Numbered from the stretch's first letter, positions 8,750 to 16,611 are shown. The stretch is DNA of 39,979 nt from an uncultured Ruminiclostridium sp. (GCA_934490165.1 CAKSTB010000024.1:1-39979); one strand, 5' to 3'. Notes: a model not told the origin generated them from the sequence alone. Translations and numbers: made by a program.

Positions 8750-8778
8750 ATTATAGCACTGTGATAAAGCGTTGTCAA
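8750..8778 (-). promoter_or_regulatory. Consensus SigA promoter of the trp operon
   Basis: TTGACA (8773-8778) and TATAAT (8750-8755) on the minus strand are separated by 17 bases. Both hexamers match consensus. The predicted transcript starts near 8743, at the head of the T-box leader. Confidence 0.93.
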
Positions 8779-8851
8779 GAGGGAATATAAAAATTTTCTG
8801 TGTATGCCGCAGATGTGCGGAGTGATCGAAAGGCGACGTTATTACAAAAAC

Positions 8852-8877
8852 AGAGCCTTGCCGCGTGGCAAGGCTCT
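8852..8877 (-). terminator. Intrinsic terminator after the zinc-ribbon gene
   Basis: Arms AGAGCCTTGCC (8852-8862) and GGCAAGGCTCT (8867-8877) form an 11-bp stem with a 4-base loop. On the minus strand GTTTTTG follows. It sits between the zinc-ribbon gene and the trp promoter. I see nothing else in 8878-8999. Confidence 0.85.
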
Positions 8878-8999
8878 CTTCTTTTACCTTGAATACTATG
8901 TGCAACTATTCGCATTGTGATCAGGAATATAGAAAAATGTACGAAACTCCTCTGAATAGCCTGACTTAAAACCCGAACCGATTAGTATTGCTGATAAAT

Positions 9000-9272
9000 T
9001 TAGCGCTCGTTTCTCTTTGCGAAGCACTCGCTGCAGTAAACGGGTCTGTCATCGCGAGGCTGGAAAGGAACCTTAGCCTCACCGCCGCAGCCTGCGCATA
9101 CAGCTGTGAACATTTCGCGCTTAGCTCCGCCGTTCTTCTTAGCGTCACGGCAAGCCTTGCATCTCTTAGGCTCGTTTGTAAAGCCGTTCTGAGCATAGAA
9201 TTCCTGTTCGCCTGCTGTGAATACGAAATCTGCGCCACAGTCCTTGCACTTAAGAGTCTTGTCTTCGTACAT
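9000..9272 (-). CDS. Small zinc-ribbon protein
   Basis: The 90-residue protein holds four CxxC pairs: Cys9/12, Cys38/41, Cys59/62 and Cys80/83. This is enough for two zinc ribbons. The first half (DKTLKCKDCGADFVFTAGEQEFY) matches the probable zinc-binding domain family (zf-trcl type) common in Clostridia. The second half repeats the pattern with CAGCGGEAKVPF and YCSEC. The molecular function is not known. A nucleic-acid or protein-binding role is an inference. The start ATG has AGAGG upstream. It follows the SigH-like gene by 65 bases, probably on the same transcript, with a small CACGCT/AGCGTG hairpin (9296-9310) in the gap. Confidence 0.88.
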   Translation of the reverse strand: MYEDKTLKCKDCGADFVFTAGEQEFYAQNGFTNEPKRCKACRDAKKNGGAKREMFTAVCAGCGGEAKVPFQPRDDRPVYCSECFAKRNER

Positions 9273-9337
9273 AGTAAAATACCTCTAAAATTTCTCACGC
9301 TTTTAGCGTGTAATAATATGAAAAAGACCGGTAAGTC

Positions 9338-9919
9338 TTATTTCCCCATTGCTTTTCTTATCTTCGATTTTGCACGCTGCAGTGCGTTATCTACAGATTT
9401 TTCGTTCATTGAGAGTTCACTTGCTATCTGCTCGTATGAGCAGTGCTTAAGATACATATCAAGGACTTTCATCTCTTTTTCCGAAAGTACACATGATAGA
9501 CGCTTCATAAACTGAATGTCACCGACTTTGTCAACGACTGTGTCTTCGGTGGAAAGTGAGTCGTCCTGTATCAGATCAAAATCAAAGTCTGCATCTTTAA
9601 GAACAGGGTTATCCTTGATAGCTTTTGATATACAGGTCTTCATAGCTGAGTCTACACACAGATTTGCAAACGTGGCAAATGAAGCGCCTTTTTCGCCGTT
9701 GTAAAGCCGTACAGCCTTAAGCAATCCCATAAGTCCTTCCGAAAAGAGATCGTCCTTATCGGCGGACGAACAGCGCATTGCCATTTTAGTCGCTTTGATG
9801 CGCACAATCGGTATGTAGCGCTTTATAAGCTCATTGGCACATTTTTCACCGTGCTCCTGTATTATCAGATCGACGAGCTGTTCGTCGGTCATATCAGAAA
9901 TATTAAGCTCTTCCGTCAT
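9338..9919 (-). CDS. sigH: Sigma-70 family factor, SigH-like
   Basis: The 193-residue protein has sigma region 2 (DKDDLFSEGLMGLLKAVRLYN, then SFATFANLCVDSAM) and region 4 (LSEKEMKVLDMYLKHCSYEQIASELSMNEKSVDNALQRAKSKI). There is no region 1.1 or full region 3, so it is an alternative sigma factor. The end of region 4 resembles Bacillus SigH (Spo0H) most closely, including the KSxDNALQRxKxK stretch. By family knowledge SigH drives early sporulation, competence or stationary-phase genes; the role here is inferred. The ATG at 9919 has GGAGG upstream. Its neighbour is the zinc-ribbon gene rather than secE/nusG. Confidence 0.8.
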   Translation of the reverse strand: MTEELNISDMTDEQLVDLIIQEHGEKCANELIKRYIPIVRIKATKMAMRCSSADKDDLFSEGLMGLLKAVRLYNGEKGASFATFANLCVDSAMKTCISKAIKDNPVLKDADFDFDLIQDDSLSTEDTVVDKVGDIQFMKRLSCVLSEKEMKVLDMYLKHCSYEQIASELSMNEKSVDNALQRAKSKIRKAMGK

Positions 9920-9967
9920 CAGACCTCCGAAAATCGTCCTAATAGTTTCACTGTATATCTATTGATT

Positions 9968-9996
9968 ATTTTATCATAATATACGAATTTTGTCAA
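9968..9996 (-). promoter_or_regulatory. SigA-type promoter of the sigma factor gene
   Basis: TTGACA (9991-9996) and TAAAAT (9968-9973) on the minus strand have a 17-base spacer. The ATG is about 50 bases downstream. Confidence 0.85.
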
Positions 9997-10033
9997 TAGG
10001 GAATGATTCAAATTGTTTACATTTTTCACTGTC

Positions 10034-10092
10034 GTAAATTTCCAAAGTAAGTTCCACAGTGGGGAAAGCTGGAACTTACTTTAGAAATTTAC
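10034..10092. repeat. Long inverted repeat flanked by an 11-base direct repeat
   Basis: Two 23-base arms (10034-10056 and 10070-10092) are inverted copies of each other with a single mismatch that would be G-U in RNA. The loop is 13 bases. On both sides lies the same 11 bases TTTTTCACTGT (10022-10032 and 10095-10105). It lies just past the MATE stop codon. It could terminate that operon, but there is no strong U-run on the minus strand. The flanking direct repeat could be a target duplication. Confidence 0.65.
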
Positions 10093-10098
10093 TGTTTT

Positions 10099-11442
10099 TC
10101 ACTGTTTATCGTAATATTGTGTATTTCTTTCGCGGATCATGTAATATCCTGCGCCGACCGCATCGGCAAGAAACCAGCCTATAGGTATAGATATCCATAT
10201 TCCCATTACCCCGAATGCGGGTACTGGCGACAAAGTATAAGCCAGAAGCACTCTTGTTCCGAGTGAGAAAATTGTCAGAATGACCGACATCAGCGGCTTA
10301 TTCACCGCTCTGTAGTAGCCGTAGAGCATAAATAGGATACCAATGCCGATATAGCACAGCCCCTCTGTCCTGAGGTACTGTGCGCCTACAGCTATAGCTT
10401 CACTGTCGGAGCAGAACAGGCTCATAAGCGGCTCGGACAGGAAAAACACAGCCGTGCTGACAGCGGCGCAGAACAGCACAACGCTTATCAGCGACTTCTT
10501 TATTCCGCTTTTTATCCTGTCGCGCTTTCCCGCGCCGAAGTTCTGTGCGGTGAAAACAGAAAATGCGTTTCCAAAGTCCTGCACAGGCATATAGGCAATT
10601 GTATCTATCTTTACAGCGACCGCAAATGCCGCCATTACCGAAGACCCGAAGCTGTTTACAAGGCCTTGTATCATCAGAATGCCGAAATTCATCACCGACT
10701 GCTGTAAACAGGTAAAGCCCGATAGCGACAGTATATCCCTGATGTTGCCGCGGTCGAATTTCATATCTCGCTTATGCGGAATGTACTGCTTTCCCGCAAG
10801 GACAAAATACAGCAATATGCCGACTGCGGAGCAGTACTGCGATATTACGGTAGCTATAGCCGCTCCGGCTATCCCCATATTAAGCGGGATAATAAAGAAC
10901 ATATCAAGTCCGATATTCATAATGACCGATATGCCGAGGAATACAAGCGGTACTGCCGAGTTTCCCATACCTCTTAGGATATTTGCAAAGAAGTTGTAGA
11001 TGAATGTTGCGAAAAATCCGATAAATACCCACGCAAGATATGTCCTTGTGTCGGTTGTAAGCTCCGTCGGTATCCGGAGCAGTGTAATTATCGGGTCAAG
11101 GAAAATGTAGAAAAGGACAGTGATGATAAGCGTTATTGCGGCTGTCAGTATGCCCGATGCAAATATTCCGTTCCTTATCGTATCATCGCGGTTTTTGCCG
11201 AACGCTATAGAGATGAATGTGCCTGTGCCAAGCGACAGTCCGATAATTACCGATGTCAGGAAGGTTATAAGCGTATATGATGAGCCAACTGCGGCAAGAG
11301 CATTGTCACCGACAAATCTGCCTACTATCCATGTGTCGGCAAGATTGTATAGCTGTTGCATTATGTTTCCGAGCATAAGCGGCACGGCAAATGCCCACAG
11401 TCCGCCGGTTATACTGCCGACGGTCAGATCGCGGTTTTTCAT
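10099..11442 (-). CDS. MATE family efflux transporter
   Basis: This is a 12-helix polytopic membrane protein of 447 residues from the chosen start. It opens with the MATE signature LTVGSITGGLWAFAVPLMLGNIMQQLYNLADTWIVGRFVG, and the second half repeats the fold (GFTCLQQSVMNFGILMIQGLVN...QNFGAGK). MATE proteins export cationic drugs or metabolites with Na+ or H+ antiport; the substrate cannot be read from sequence. The frame extends 13 codons upstream, but the ATG at 11442 has AAAGGA at correct spacing and follows the upstream gene by 11 bases. It is probably co-transcribed with the DUF554 gene. Confidence 0.92.
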   Translation of the reverse strand: MKNRDLTVGSITGGLWAFAVPLMLGNIMQQLYNLADTWIVGRFVGDNALAAVGSSYTLITFLTSVIIGLSLGTGTFISIAFGKNRDDTIRNGIFASGILTAAITLIITVLFYIFLDPIITLLRIPTELTTDTRTYLAWVFIGFFATFIYNFFANILRGMGNSAVPLVFLGISVIMNIGLDMFFIIPLNMGIAGAAIATVISQYCSAVGILLYFVLAGKQYIPHKRDMKFDRGNIRDILSLSGFTCLQQSVMNFGILMIQGLVNSFGSSVMAAFAVAVKIDTIAYMPVQDFGNAFSVFTAQNFGAGKRDRIKSGIKKSLISVVLFCAAVSTAVFFLSEPLMSLFCSDSEAIAVGAQYLRTEGLCYIGIGILFMLYGYYRAVNKPLMSVILTIFSLGTRVLLAYTLSPVPAFGVMGIWISIPIGWFLADAVGAGYYMIRERNTQYYDKQ

Positions 11443-11453
11443 GGCACTGTCCT

Positions 11454-12179
11454 TTATATAAGCGGTGCGACAAATCCCCACGCCGCCGCAATAACTATTG
11501 ACGGCAGGAGGTTTGCTACTCGTATCTGCTTTTCACGAATGAGGTTCAGTCCTACGCAGAATATCAGGACGTTGCCGACATACGAAAGATTGCTCAGTGC
11601 CGCGTCTGTCATAAAGCCGCCGACAAACACCGCGATTATCGTTATGACTCCCTGAAAAATCGCTACCGGTACGGCTGAGAAGATACAGCCCTTGCCCTGA
11701 GAGGCGGTCATTACGCAGATTATCACCGCGTCAAGGATAGCTTTAGCCAGAAGCACCGATATATCGCCGCTTACACCATCGTTTATTGAGCCTATAACCG
11801 CCATTGCGCCTATGCAGACGGTGCATGAGGCATTTACAAATGCGGATACAAAAGAGTTGTCGCCCGTGCTGTGGCTTTTTATTTTCAGCCATTCGCCGAA
11901 CCTGTCTACCATTGCGTTTATATTTATTATTTCACCGATAAGCCCGCCTACGGTAAGGCTTACTATCATCATAATTGTGCCGCCTGCCGACAGCTTCCCG
12001 TCCGACAGCGACAGCATATTCTGCATAACGCCGCCTATTGCCAGCATCATTATCGCTACCGCGTTTATCGAGAGCAGTGTATCTCTTATTCTGTCGCTTA
12101 GCTTCTTTCCGAACAGCAGACCGCACAGTCCGCCGAATATCAGAAGAGCCACGTTTATTATTGTTCCTAAGCCGCGCAT
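11454..12179 (-). CDS. DUF554 family membrane protein
   Basis: The 241-residue protein matches the DUF554 (YdfK/YqgA-like) family. It starts MRGLGTIINVALLIFGGLCGLLFGKKL and has about six to seven hydrophobic helices, with NASCTVCIGAMAVIGSINDGVSGD and a C-terminal IGLNLI-like stretch (FCVGLNLIREKQIRVANLLPSI). Function is not established; a transport role is often assumed. The frame allows an ATG at 12212, but this lies in the promoter -10 region. The ATG at 12179, with GAGGG upstream, is the supported start. It is first in a two-gene operon with the MATE gene. Confidence 0.88.
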   Translation of the reverse strand: MRGLGTIINVALLIFGGLCGLLFGKKLSDRIRDTLLSINAVAIMMLAIGGVMQNMLSLSDGKLSAGGTIMMIVSLTVGGLIGEIININAMVDRFGEWLKIKSHSTGDNSFVSAFVNASCTVCIGAMAVIGSINDGVSGDISVLLAKAILDAVIICVMTASQGKGCIFSAVPVAIFQGVITIIAVFVGGFMTDAALSNLSYVGNVLIFCVGLNLIREKQIRVANLLPSIVIAAAWGFVAPLI

Positions 12180-12212
12180 TTTGTCCCTCGTATCAAGTTG
12201 ATGTCGGTTCAT

Positions 12213-12241
12213 ATTATACAGCGGTATGTCGGTGTTGTCAA
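12213..12241 (-). promoter_or_regulatory. Consensus SigA promoter of the DUF554-MATE operon
   Basis: TTGACA (12236-12241) and TATAAT (12213-12218) on the minus strand have a 17-base spacer. The promoter lies only 23 bases from the end of repeat copy A. Confidence 0.92.
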
Positions 12242-12263
12242 CTTGATATCGATAATAAAAGCA

Positions 12264-12930
12264 GGGGTTGTGACACAGCCCAAAACGAAAAAGTGAGCCT
12301 TACGCATTAAAAATAGTGTGTAAGGCTCACTTTTTTGGTATGTGGAGAAAGTTTGTTTTTTAGTGTACTTTTATTATAACTTTTTAGTAATTAACATTGA
12401 TAGCAGGCTACCGATAGTTCTATTCGTCGGATAGCACTTCTCGGGTTCGCTATTCTATGCAATAACGTTGCTGCTATGAACGAGGGAGACAACCCAAGGG
12501 AAGAGAGGAAGGCGCTCCATAGGCGCTTTCCCCTCTCCCCTTAGGTTTTCTCCCAAATCAGTTATTCCTCTTGAGCGACGAGAGGAGCGGGAGCATTGCT
12601 TTTGCAATGCTCAGACGTGCATCCCACTTTCCTGACTCCTCATCTCTTCTGCCATATTGGGGTGTTGGCTATAAGACACACAAACGATTGCGTTTAAAAG
12701 CCAGTCATAAGCGGACGCTCCGCTCTGTTCGACCCGGGGGACTGTACAGATATCTCAGGATAGTGCGTCTTTTGGAAATTTCGGTGACAGTGCAGTTGCA
12801 CCGATACACTCACGAAATTATCAACACCTTATCGGCACGAAAACTGTTTTTAGCGTTGTTGGCTGTATATTTATTGTTTTGACTTTTTACAATATGTTGC
12901 ACTGCAATTTCAATGGAATTTGGACAAATC
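12264..12930 (-). repeat. Dispersed structured element, copy A (candidate ncRNA)
   Basis: About 667 bp without credible coding, homologous to 34395-34997 (inverted) and 39690-39937. Strand is given for the proposed RNA direction. Its left end is the near-palindrome GGGGTTGTGACACAGCCC (12264-12281). Next comes a 19-bp terminator hairpin (12285-12336). The conserved core pairs ATAGCAG (12400-12406) with CTGCTAT (12471-12477), and inside it GGATAGC (12429-12435) pairs with GCTATTC (12449-12455). A long hairpin with 20-base arms (12496-12515 and 12523-12542) follows. A GAGCATTGC-TTTT-GCAATGCTC hairpin (12591-12612) is unique to this copy. The segment 12740-12930 is again strongly conserved with copy B. 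Confidence 0.85.
12288..12336. terminator. Bidirectional intrinsic terminator in element copy A
   Basis: The stem AAAAAGTGAGCCTTACGCA pairs with TGTGTAAGGCTCACTTTTT (one G-U). T-runs follow in both directions (TTTTTTGG on plus, CTTTTTCGTTTT on minus). The base AGTGAGCC/GGCTCACT is shared by all three copies; the loop end is not. Confidence 0.85.
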
Positions 12931-12933
12931 AAG

Positions 12934-12969
12934 AAGCTGTGATAAAATTTTTGTGTTTTGCCACAGCTT
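12934..12969. repeat. Second copy of the AAGCTGTGAT hairpin
   Basis: This hairpin matches the terminator at 41-76 in sequence and length, with a G-C to A-T change kept paired inside the stem. It abuts the end of element copy A. Neither strand has a good U-run here, so it may not terminate. I see nothing recognisable in 12970-13043. Confidence 0.6.
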
Positions 12970-13043
12970 CAAGAATTAGTGCTTGGCGATTGGTTGGTAG
13001 AAGAGTGCAGGAGTAGGCTGTAATACGATAGAATGCTATAAAC

Positions 13044-13082
13044 AAAAACAGACATAAGTGATTATCTCTTACGTCTGTTTTT
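13044..13082 (-). terminator. Intrinsic terminator of the EF-G-like gene
   Basis: Arms AAAAACAGACATAAG (13044-13058) and CTTACGTCTGTTTTT (13068-13082) pair with one mismatch. The minus strand continues CTGTTTTTGTTT. It lies about 110 bases past the stop at 13194. The gap 13083-13193 holds only a small GGCGGC/GCCGCC hairpin. Confidence 0.75.
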
Positions 13083-13193
13083 AACTATACAATTATATTC
13101 TCCGCTAGTACTACCAATTATTCCCGCCGTTGCACTATCCTTTAAAGACATACAACGTTATCAAAGGCGGAATTGACAGCGGCGGCACGCCGC

Positions 13194-15266
13194 CTAGCCT
13201 TCGTATTCGGAGAATTTGGGAGCGTTGGCTATGACATCGGCTTCAAGAGCCTGAGGTAATTGCTCATAGTGATCAAATTCGGCAGTGAAGAAGCCTAAGC
13301 CGCGTGTTATCTGACGGATAACGGTCGCAAGGTCGGTGATCTCCGACTGCGGCATCTGAGCGTCAAGCTCGGTCATACCTTGTTCCTCTTCGCTCGGGTT
13401 CATACCGAGAACAGTACCTCTGCGCTTGTTGATAACCGTCATTATATCGCCTGTGCTTGCATCGTCAAGCGTTACCTTGACAAGGCAGATAGGCTCAAGA
13501 ATACACGGCTGTGCCTGTGTAAGTCCCTGCTTGTATGCAATGTGAGCCGCCATCTTGAAGGCCTGCTCGGAGCTGTCTACAGGGTGGTACGAGCCGTCGA
13601 GCAGAGTAGCCTTCAGGTTTACTACAGGATAGCCTGCAAGTACGCCGTGCGCGGTAGATTCCGCAAGTCCTTTTTCAACAGCGGGGAAGTAGTTCTTCGG
13701 TACACTTCCGCCGAATACCTTTTCTTCAAATACAAGCGTATCGCTGTCACAAGGCTCAAACTCGATCTTTACATGACCGTACTGACCGTGACCGCCCGAC
13801 TGCTTCTTATGCTTGCCCTCTGCTTCAACCTTTTTGCGTATCGACTCGCGATATGCGATTATCGGGTCTGATACTATAACATCAACGCCGAACTTTGTCT
13901 TCATCTTTGCTATAGCCGCGTCAAGGTGCTGTTCGCCAAGACCGCCCAATATACGCTGATGCGTTTCGTGGTTGTGGTTGTAGCTCAGCGTCTTGTCTTC
14001 CTCGGCCATACGCTTTATCGCGTTGCTTATCTTGCCCTCGTCATTCTTATCCTTAGCGGAGATAGCCTTGAAGAAGCAGGGAACAGGATATTTTTCTGCG
14101 GCAAATATCGTTTCGTCACCAGATGCGGTGAGTGTATCGCCTGTGTTTGCGCTGAGCTTTGTTGCGGCTACGATATCGCCGGCATACGCTTCGATCATAT
14201 CCTCGGTCTTCTTGCCCTGCATACTGAGGAGCTTGCCGGGCTTTTCAAGGTTGCCTGTTGTGCGGTTTACTACCTCTGTTCCTGCGGCAAGAGTGCCGTT
14301 CACTATCTTTATATAGCTTAATTTTCCGACAAAGGGATCGGCTACCGTCTTGAATACCTTTGCTTCAAGCGTGTCACGGCTTGCGTATTCAACTCTTGAA
14401 CCATCCTCGCAAAGCTCACCGCTTGTTTCATCGGGGCTCGGAAGCATATAGATTATGGTGTTGAGCATCATATCAATGCCTGCGAGTGTATCGCCCGAAC
14501 AGCATACAACAGGTGTGATATAGCCCTTGTGAATGCCGTCATGAAGTCCCTTTACAAGCTCTGCCTCGGTGAAGTCCTCGCCCTCGTTTTCAAAGTAGCG
14601 CATCATCAGCTCTTCGTCTGTTTCGGCAACTGCCTCAGCCATTGCGGCACGCAGACCCTTAAGACGGTTCTCGGACGCAGGCATGGGCACTTCTGTGGGT
14701 ACACCGTTGTCGTATGTGTATGCTTTCATTTCCAGCAGGTTTATGTAGCTTTCTACTGTGCCGTATTTGTCAAAGGGAACGACTATCGGGCATATAGAAG
14801 GTCCGAACTCGGTTTTCAGCTCTTCAAGGCACTTGTAGAAGTTGCTGTTTTCTTCTTCCATACGGGTAACAACGAACATTGTCGCCTTGCCGTGCTTTAT
14901 TGCTTCTCTGTATGCTTTTATCGTGCCGACCTGTACGCCGTCCTTTGCGGGGAGCGCAATCACAACGCTCTCTGCGGCATTGATACCCTCATAAAGTCCT
15001 GCGGCAAAGTCAAACTGACCGGGTGTGTCGAGAATATTTATCTTAACGTCTTTCCACTGGCAGTAAGCAAGCGATGTGCCGAGCGAGATCTTTCTTTTAA
15101 TCTCTTCCGGGTCATAGTCGCAGACGCTGTTTCCGTCCGATACCTTACCCATTCTCTCGATCTCGCCGCACTTGTAGAGCAGACCCTCCGCTACAGAAGT
15201 TTTTCCGCTTCCGCCGTGTCCGGCAAGGGCTATGTTTCGTATGTTTTTGCAAGTGTAAGTTTTCAT
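13194..15266 (-). CDS. EF-G-like translational GTPase with altered GTPase motifs
   Basis: The 690-residue protein has the full EF-G plan: G domain, domain II, III, IV (GGHGQYGHVKIEFEP...YHPVDSSEQAFKMA) and V (GDIMTVINKRRGTVLGM). The P-loop is GHGGSGKT (16-23). It differs from housekeeping EF-G: the switch II motif is DTPGQFDF, so the catalytic His position is Gln84, and the guanine-specificity motif NKMD reads TRME (134-137). It therefore belongs with the divergent EF-G-like (FusA2-type) proteins; the main fusA is expected elsewhere with rpsL/rpsG. A ribosome-associated regulatory or recycling role is an inference. AAAGGAT precedes the ATG, and the gene is monocistronic. Confidence 0.9.
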   Translation of the reverse strand: MKTYTCKNIRNIALAGHGGSGKTSVAEGLLYKCGEIERMGKVSDGNSVCDYDPEEIKRKISLGTSLAYCQWKDVKINILDTPGQFDFAAGLYEGINAAESVVIALPAKDGVQVGTIKAYREAIKHGKATMFVVTRMEEENSNFYKCLEELKTEFGPSICPIVVPFDKYGTVESYINLLEMKAYTYDNGVPTEVPMPASENRLKGLRAAMAEAVAETDEELMMRYFENEGEDFTEAELVKGLHDGIHKGYITPVVCCSGDTLAGIDMMLNTIIYMLPSPDETSGELCEDGSRVEYASRDTLEAKVFKTVADPFVGKLSYIKIVNGTLAAGTEVVNRTTGNLEKPGKLLSMQGKKTEDMIEAYAGDIVAATKLSANTGDTLTASGDETIFAAEKYPVPCFFKAISAKDKNDEGKISNAIKRMAEEDKTLSYNHNHETHQRILGGLGEQHLDAAIAKMKTKFGVDVIVSDPIIAYRESIRKKVEAEGKHKKQSGGHGQYGHVKIEFEPCDSDTLVFEEKVFGGSVPKNYFPAVEKGLAESTAHGVLAGYPVVNLKATLLDGSYHPVDSSEQAFKMAAHIAYKQGLTQAQPCILEPICLVKVTLDDASTGDIMTVINKRRGTVLGMNPSEEEQGMTELDAQMPQSEITDLATVIRQITRGLGFFTAEFDHYEQLPQALEADVIANAPKFSEYEG

Positions 15267-15310
15267 GGTTTTATCCTTTATATCCTTTCATCAAAAATTC
15301 GGATAAATAC

Positions 15311-15339
15311 ATTATATACGGATTTTGGAAAAAATACAA
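15311..15339 (-). promoter_or_regulatory. SigA-type promoter of the EF-G-like gene
   Basis: TTGTAT (15334-15339) and TATAAT (15311-15316) on the minus strand have a 17-base spacer and lie about 45 bases before the ATG. Confidence 0.75.
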
Positions 15340-15433
15340 GGGATTTTTCGTGAAAAATGAAATACGGGTGTAGAAATATTTCGCTACAATTTGTGCAAAT
15401 TGCACATTTACTAAAAAGCGTGTTACCGTATTA

Positions 15434-15462
15434 TTTACAATTGCCTGCCTTAAGAGTATAAT
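15434..15462 (+). promoter_or_regulatory. SigA-type promoter of the GNAT gene
   Basis: TTTACA (15434-15439) and TATAAT (15457-15462) have a 17-base spacer. The GTG start is 30 bases downstream. Confidence 0.85.
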
Positions 15463-15492
15463 TGTCCTTATAAAAGCGAAAAGAGTGATACT

Positions 15493-15981
15493 GTGAACAT
15501 TACGGTAAGAGAATACAAAAGCGAGGACGCACACGCTGCGGCTGAAATATGGAACGAGGTAGTACGCGATGGCGTTGCGTTCCCGCAGGAGAATGAAATG
15601 AGCGACAGTGAAGCGGACGAATTTTTCCGCTCACAGAGCTACACGGGCATTGCCTGTGATGAAAGCGGCAGGATATACGGACTCTACATACTCCACCCTA
15701 ACAATATCGGCAGATGCGGTCATATAAGCAACGCAAGCTATGCGGTAAGCTCTTCTGCCCGCGGAAAGGGTATTGGCAGAGCGGTAGTGACCGACTGTAT
15801 CAAAAAAGCCGGGGAGCTGGGCTTCGGTATTTTACAGTTCAATGCGGTGGTGGCAAGCAACACTGCGGCGCTGGCACTGTATAAGTCGCTGGGCTTTACA
15901 CAGCTCGGTATCATTCCGAGGGGCTTCAGGCTGAAAGACGGAAAGTACGAGGATATCATTCCGCATTATATTGAGCTTTGA
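15493..15981 (+). CDS. GNAT family N-acetyltransferase
   Basis: The 162-residue protein has a single GNAT fold. It begins with the beta-1 pattern ITVREYKSEDAHAAAEIWNEVV. The acetyl-CoA loop is SARGKGIGRAVV (about residues 90-101), and motif B is NTAALALYKSLGFTQLG. It resembles the phosphinothricin/protein N-acetyltransferase branch; the substrate is unknown. The start is GTG at 15493 with a weak ribosome site (AAAGAG), fixed by the promoter just upstream. It is monocistronic and ends in a terminator shared with the converging gene. Confidence 0.9.
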   Translation: MNITVREYKSEDAHAAAEIWNEVVRDGVAFPQENEMSDSEADEFFRSQSYTGIACDESGRIYGLYILHPNNIGRCGHISNASYAVSSSARGKGIGRAVVTDCIKKAGELGFGILQFNAVVASNTAALALYKSLGFTQLGIIPRGFRLKDGKYEDIIPHYIEL

Positions 15982-15991
15982 CGCAAAAAAT

Positions 15992-16028
15992 AAGCACAGC
16001 ACCGGAAATGCTCCGTGTTGCTGTGCTT
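15992..16028. terminator. Bidirectional terminator between converging genes
   Basis: AAGCACAGCA (15992-16001) pairs with TGCTGTGCTT (16019-16028), with an inner CGGA/TCCG pair. GTTTTTATTTT follows on plus and TTATTTTTTG on minus. It serves the GNAT gene and the minus-strand gene ending at 16033. Confidence 0.85.
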
Positions 16029-16032
16029 GTTT

Positions 16033-16476
16033 TTATTTTCCTATTCTCGAACGTATCTCCCTGAGTGCTTCCGCACGGTTAACGTTTGCCATGACCTTGT
16101 AGTTTGTGTACTGCGAATATATGATAAGTGTCATTTTTTCTTCCGACACGTTGATCACCTCGTTCATGGGTATTTCAAATTCCTGAAGCGACAACGTTTT
16201 TCCGACTATGTAGTTTTCATAAACTTCACAGTATGATGCGCTTTTAAGACACAGCATAACAAACATTGTCAGCGGATACAGAATGAAGAACAGAATTGCA
16301 ACGACAGTGATTATTCCGCCTGTACTTCCGCCGCCGAATGCAGATTTGATTCCTTCGTAATTGACTATCATAATAATTGCCATTATAATGAAAATCAGTT
16401 CGCATACTCCGATTACCGCCTTGCGGACAGCAAACGAAGATTTCGTTGAATAAATCAGTTTTCCTTTGTTGCTCAT
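16033..16476 (-). CDS. Small two-helix membrane protein with PH-like domain
   Basis: The 147-residue protein has two hydrophobic segments (about residues 21-40 and 55-80, from the chosen start). A soluble C-terminal domain follows, with a strand pattern seen in bacterial PH-like (YcxB/PH_2-type) domains: YCEVYENYIVGKTL, EIPMNEVINVSEEKMTLIIYS, then a helix ANVNRAEALREIRSRI. I do not recognise a specific family. The start at 16476 has AAGGTGAT upstream; an earlier GTG overlaps that site. It is transcribed divergently from the XRE regulator gene, which probably controls it. Confidence 0.7.
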   Translation of the reverse strand: MSNKGKLIYSTKSSFAVRKAVIGVCELIFIIMAIIMIVNYEGIKSAFGGGSTGGIITVVAILFFILYPLTMFVMLCLKSASYCEVYENYIVGKTLSLQEFEIPMNEVINVSEEKMTLIIYSQYTNYKVMANVNRAEALREIRSRIGK

Positions 16477-16582
16477 AAATATCACCTTTTTAATATTATT
16501 TTAAGCATGATCTGCTTAATTGACTTTATTCCTTGTCTTATAAACTTCAAAAGTCCATAGCGCTACTTTTTTCGACAATTAG

Positions 16583-16611
16583 ATTATATACTCATAACGC
16601 GTATATGTCAA
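16583..16611 (-). promoter_or_regulatory. Consensus SigA promoter with palindromic operator in the spacer
   Basis: TTGACA (16606-16611) and TATAAT (16583-16588) on the minus strand have a 17-base spacer. Inside lies ATATAC (16586-16591), nine bases with an ACGCGT core, then GTATAT (16601-16606). An inverted repeat covering both promoter elements, facing a divergent XRE gene, is a likely repressor site. Confidence 0.8.

Noticed and set aside
8966..9298. 110-codon minus-strand frame over the zinc-ribbon gene
   Set aside because: It is a different frame that lacks the four CxxC pairs; the 90-codon frame is the real one.
8988..9515. 175-codon plus-strand frame
   Set aside because: It is antisense to the zinc-ribbon and sigma factor genes, which have clear motifs and ribosome sites.
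12448..12460. tRNA T-arm-like GGGTTCG in the element core
   Set aside because: No acceptor, D or anticodon arms fit around it, so it is not a tRNA gene.
12571..12882. 103-codon frame inside element copy A
   Set aside because: It lies in the repeat, is not kept open in copy B, has no ribosome site, and reads through hairpin sequence.
14529..15353. 274-codon plus-strand frame
   Set aside because: It is antisense to the EF-G-like gene and rich in Cys/His/Phe, as expected for a shadow of a real coding frame.
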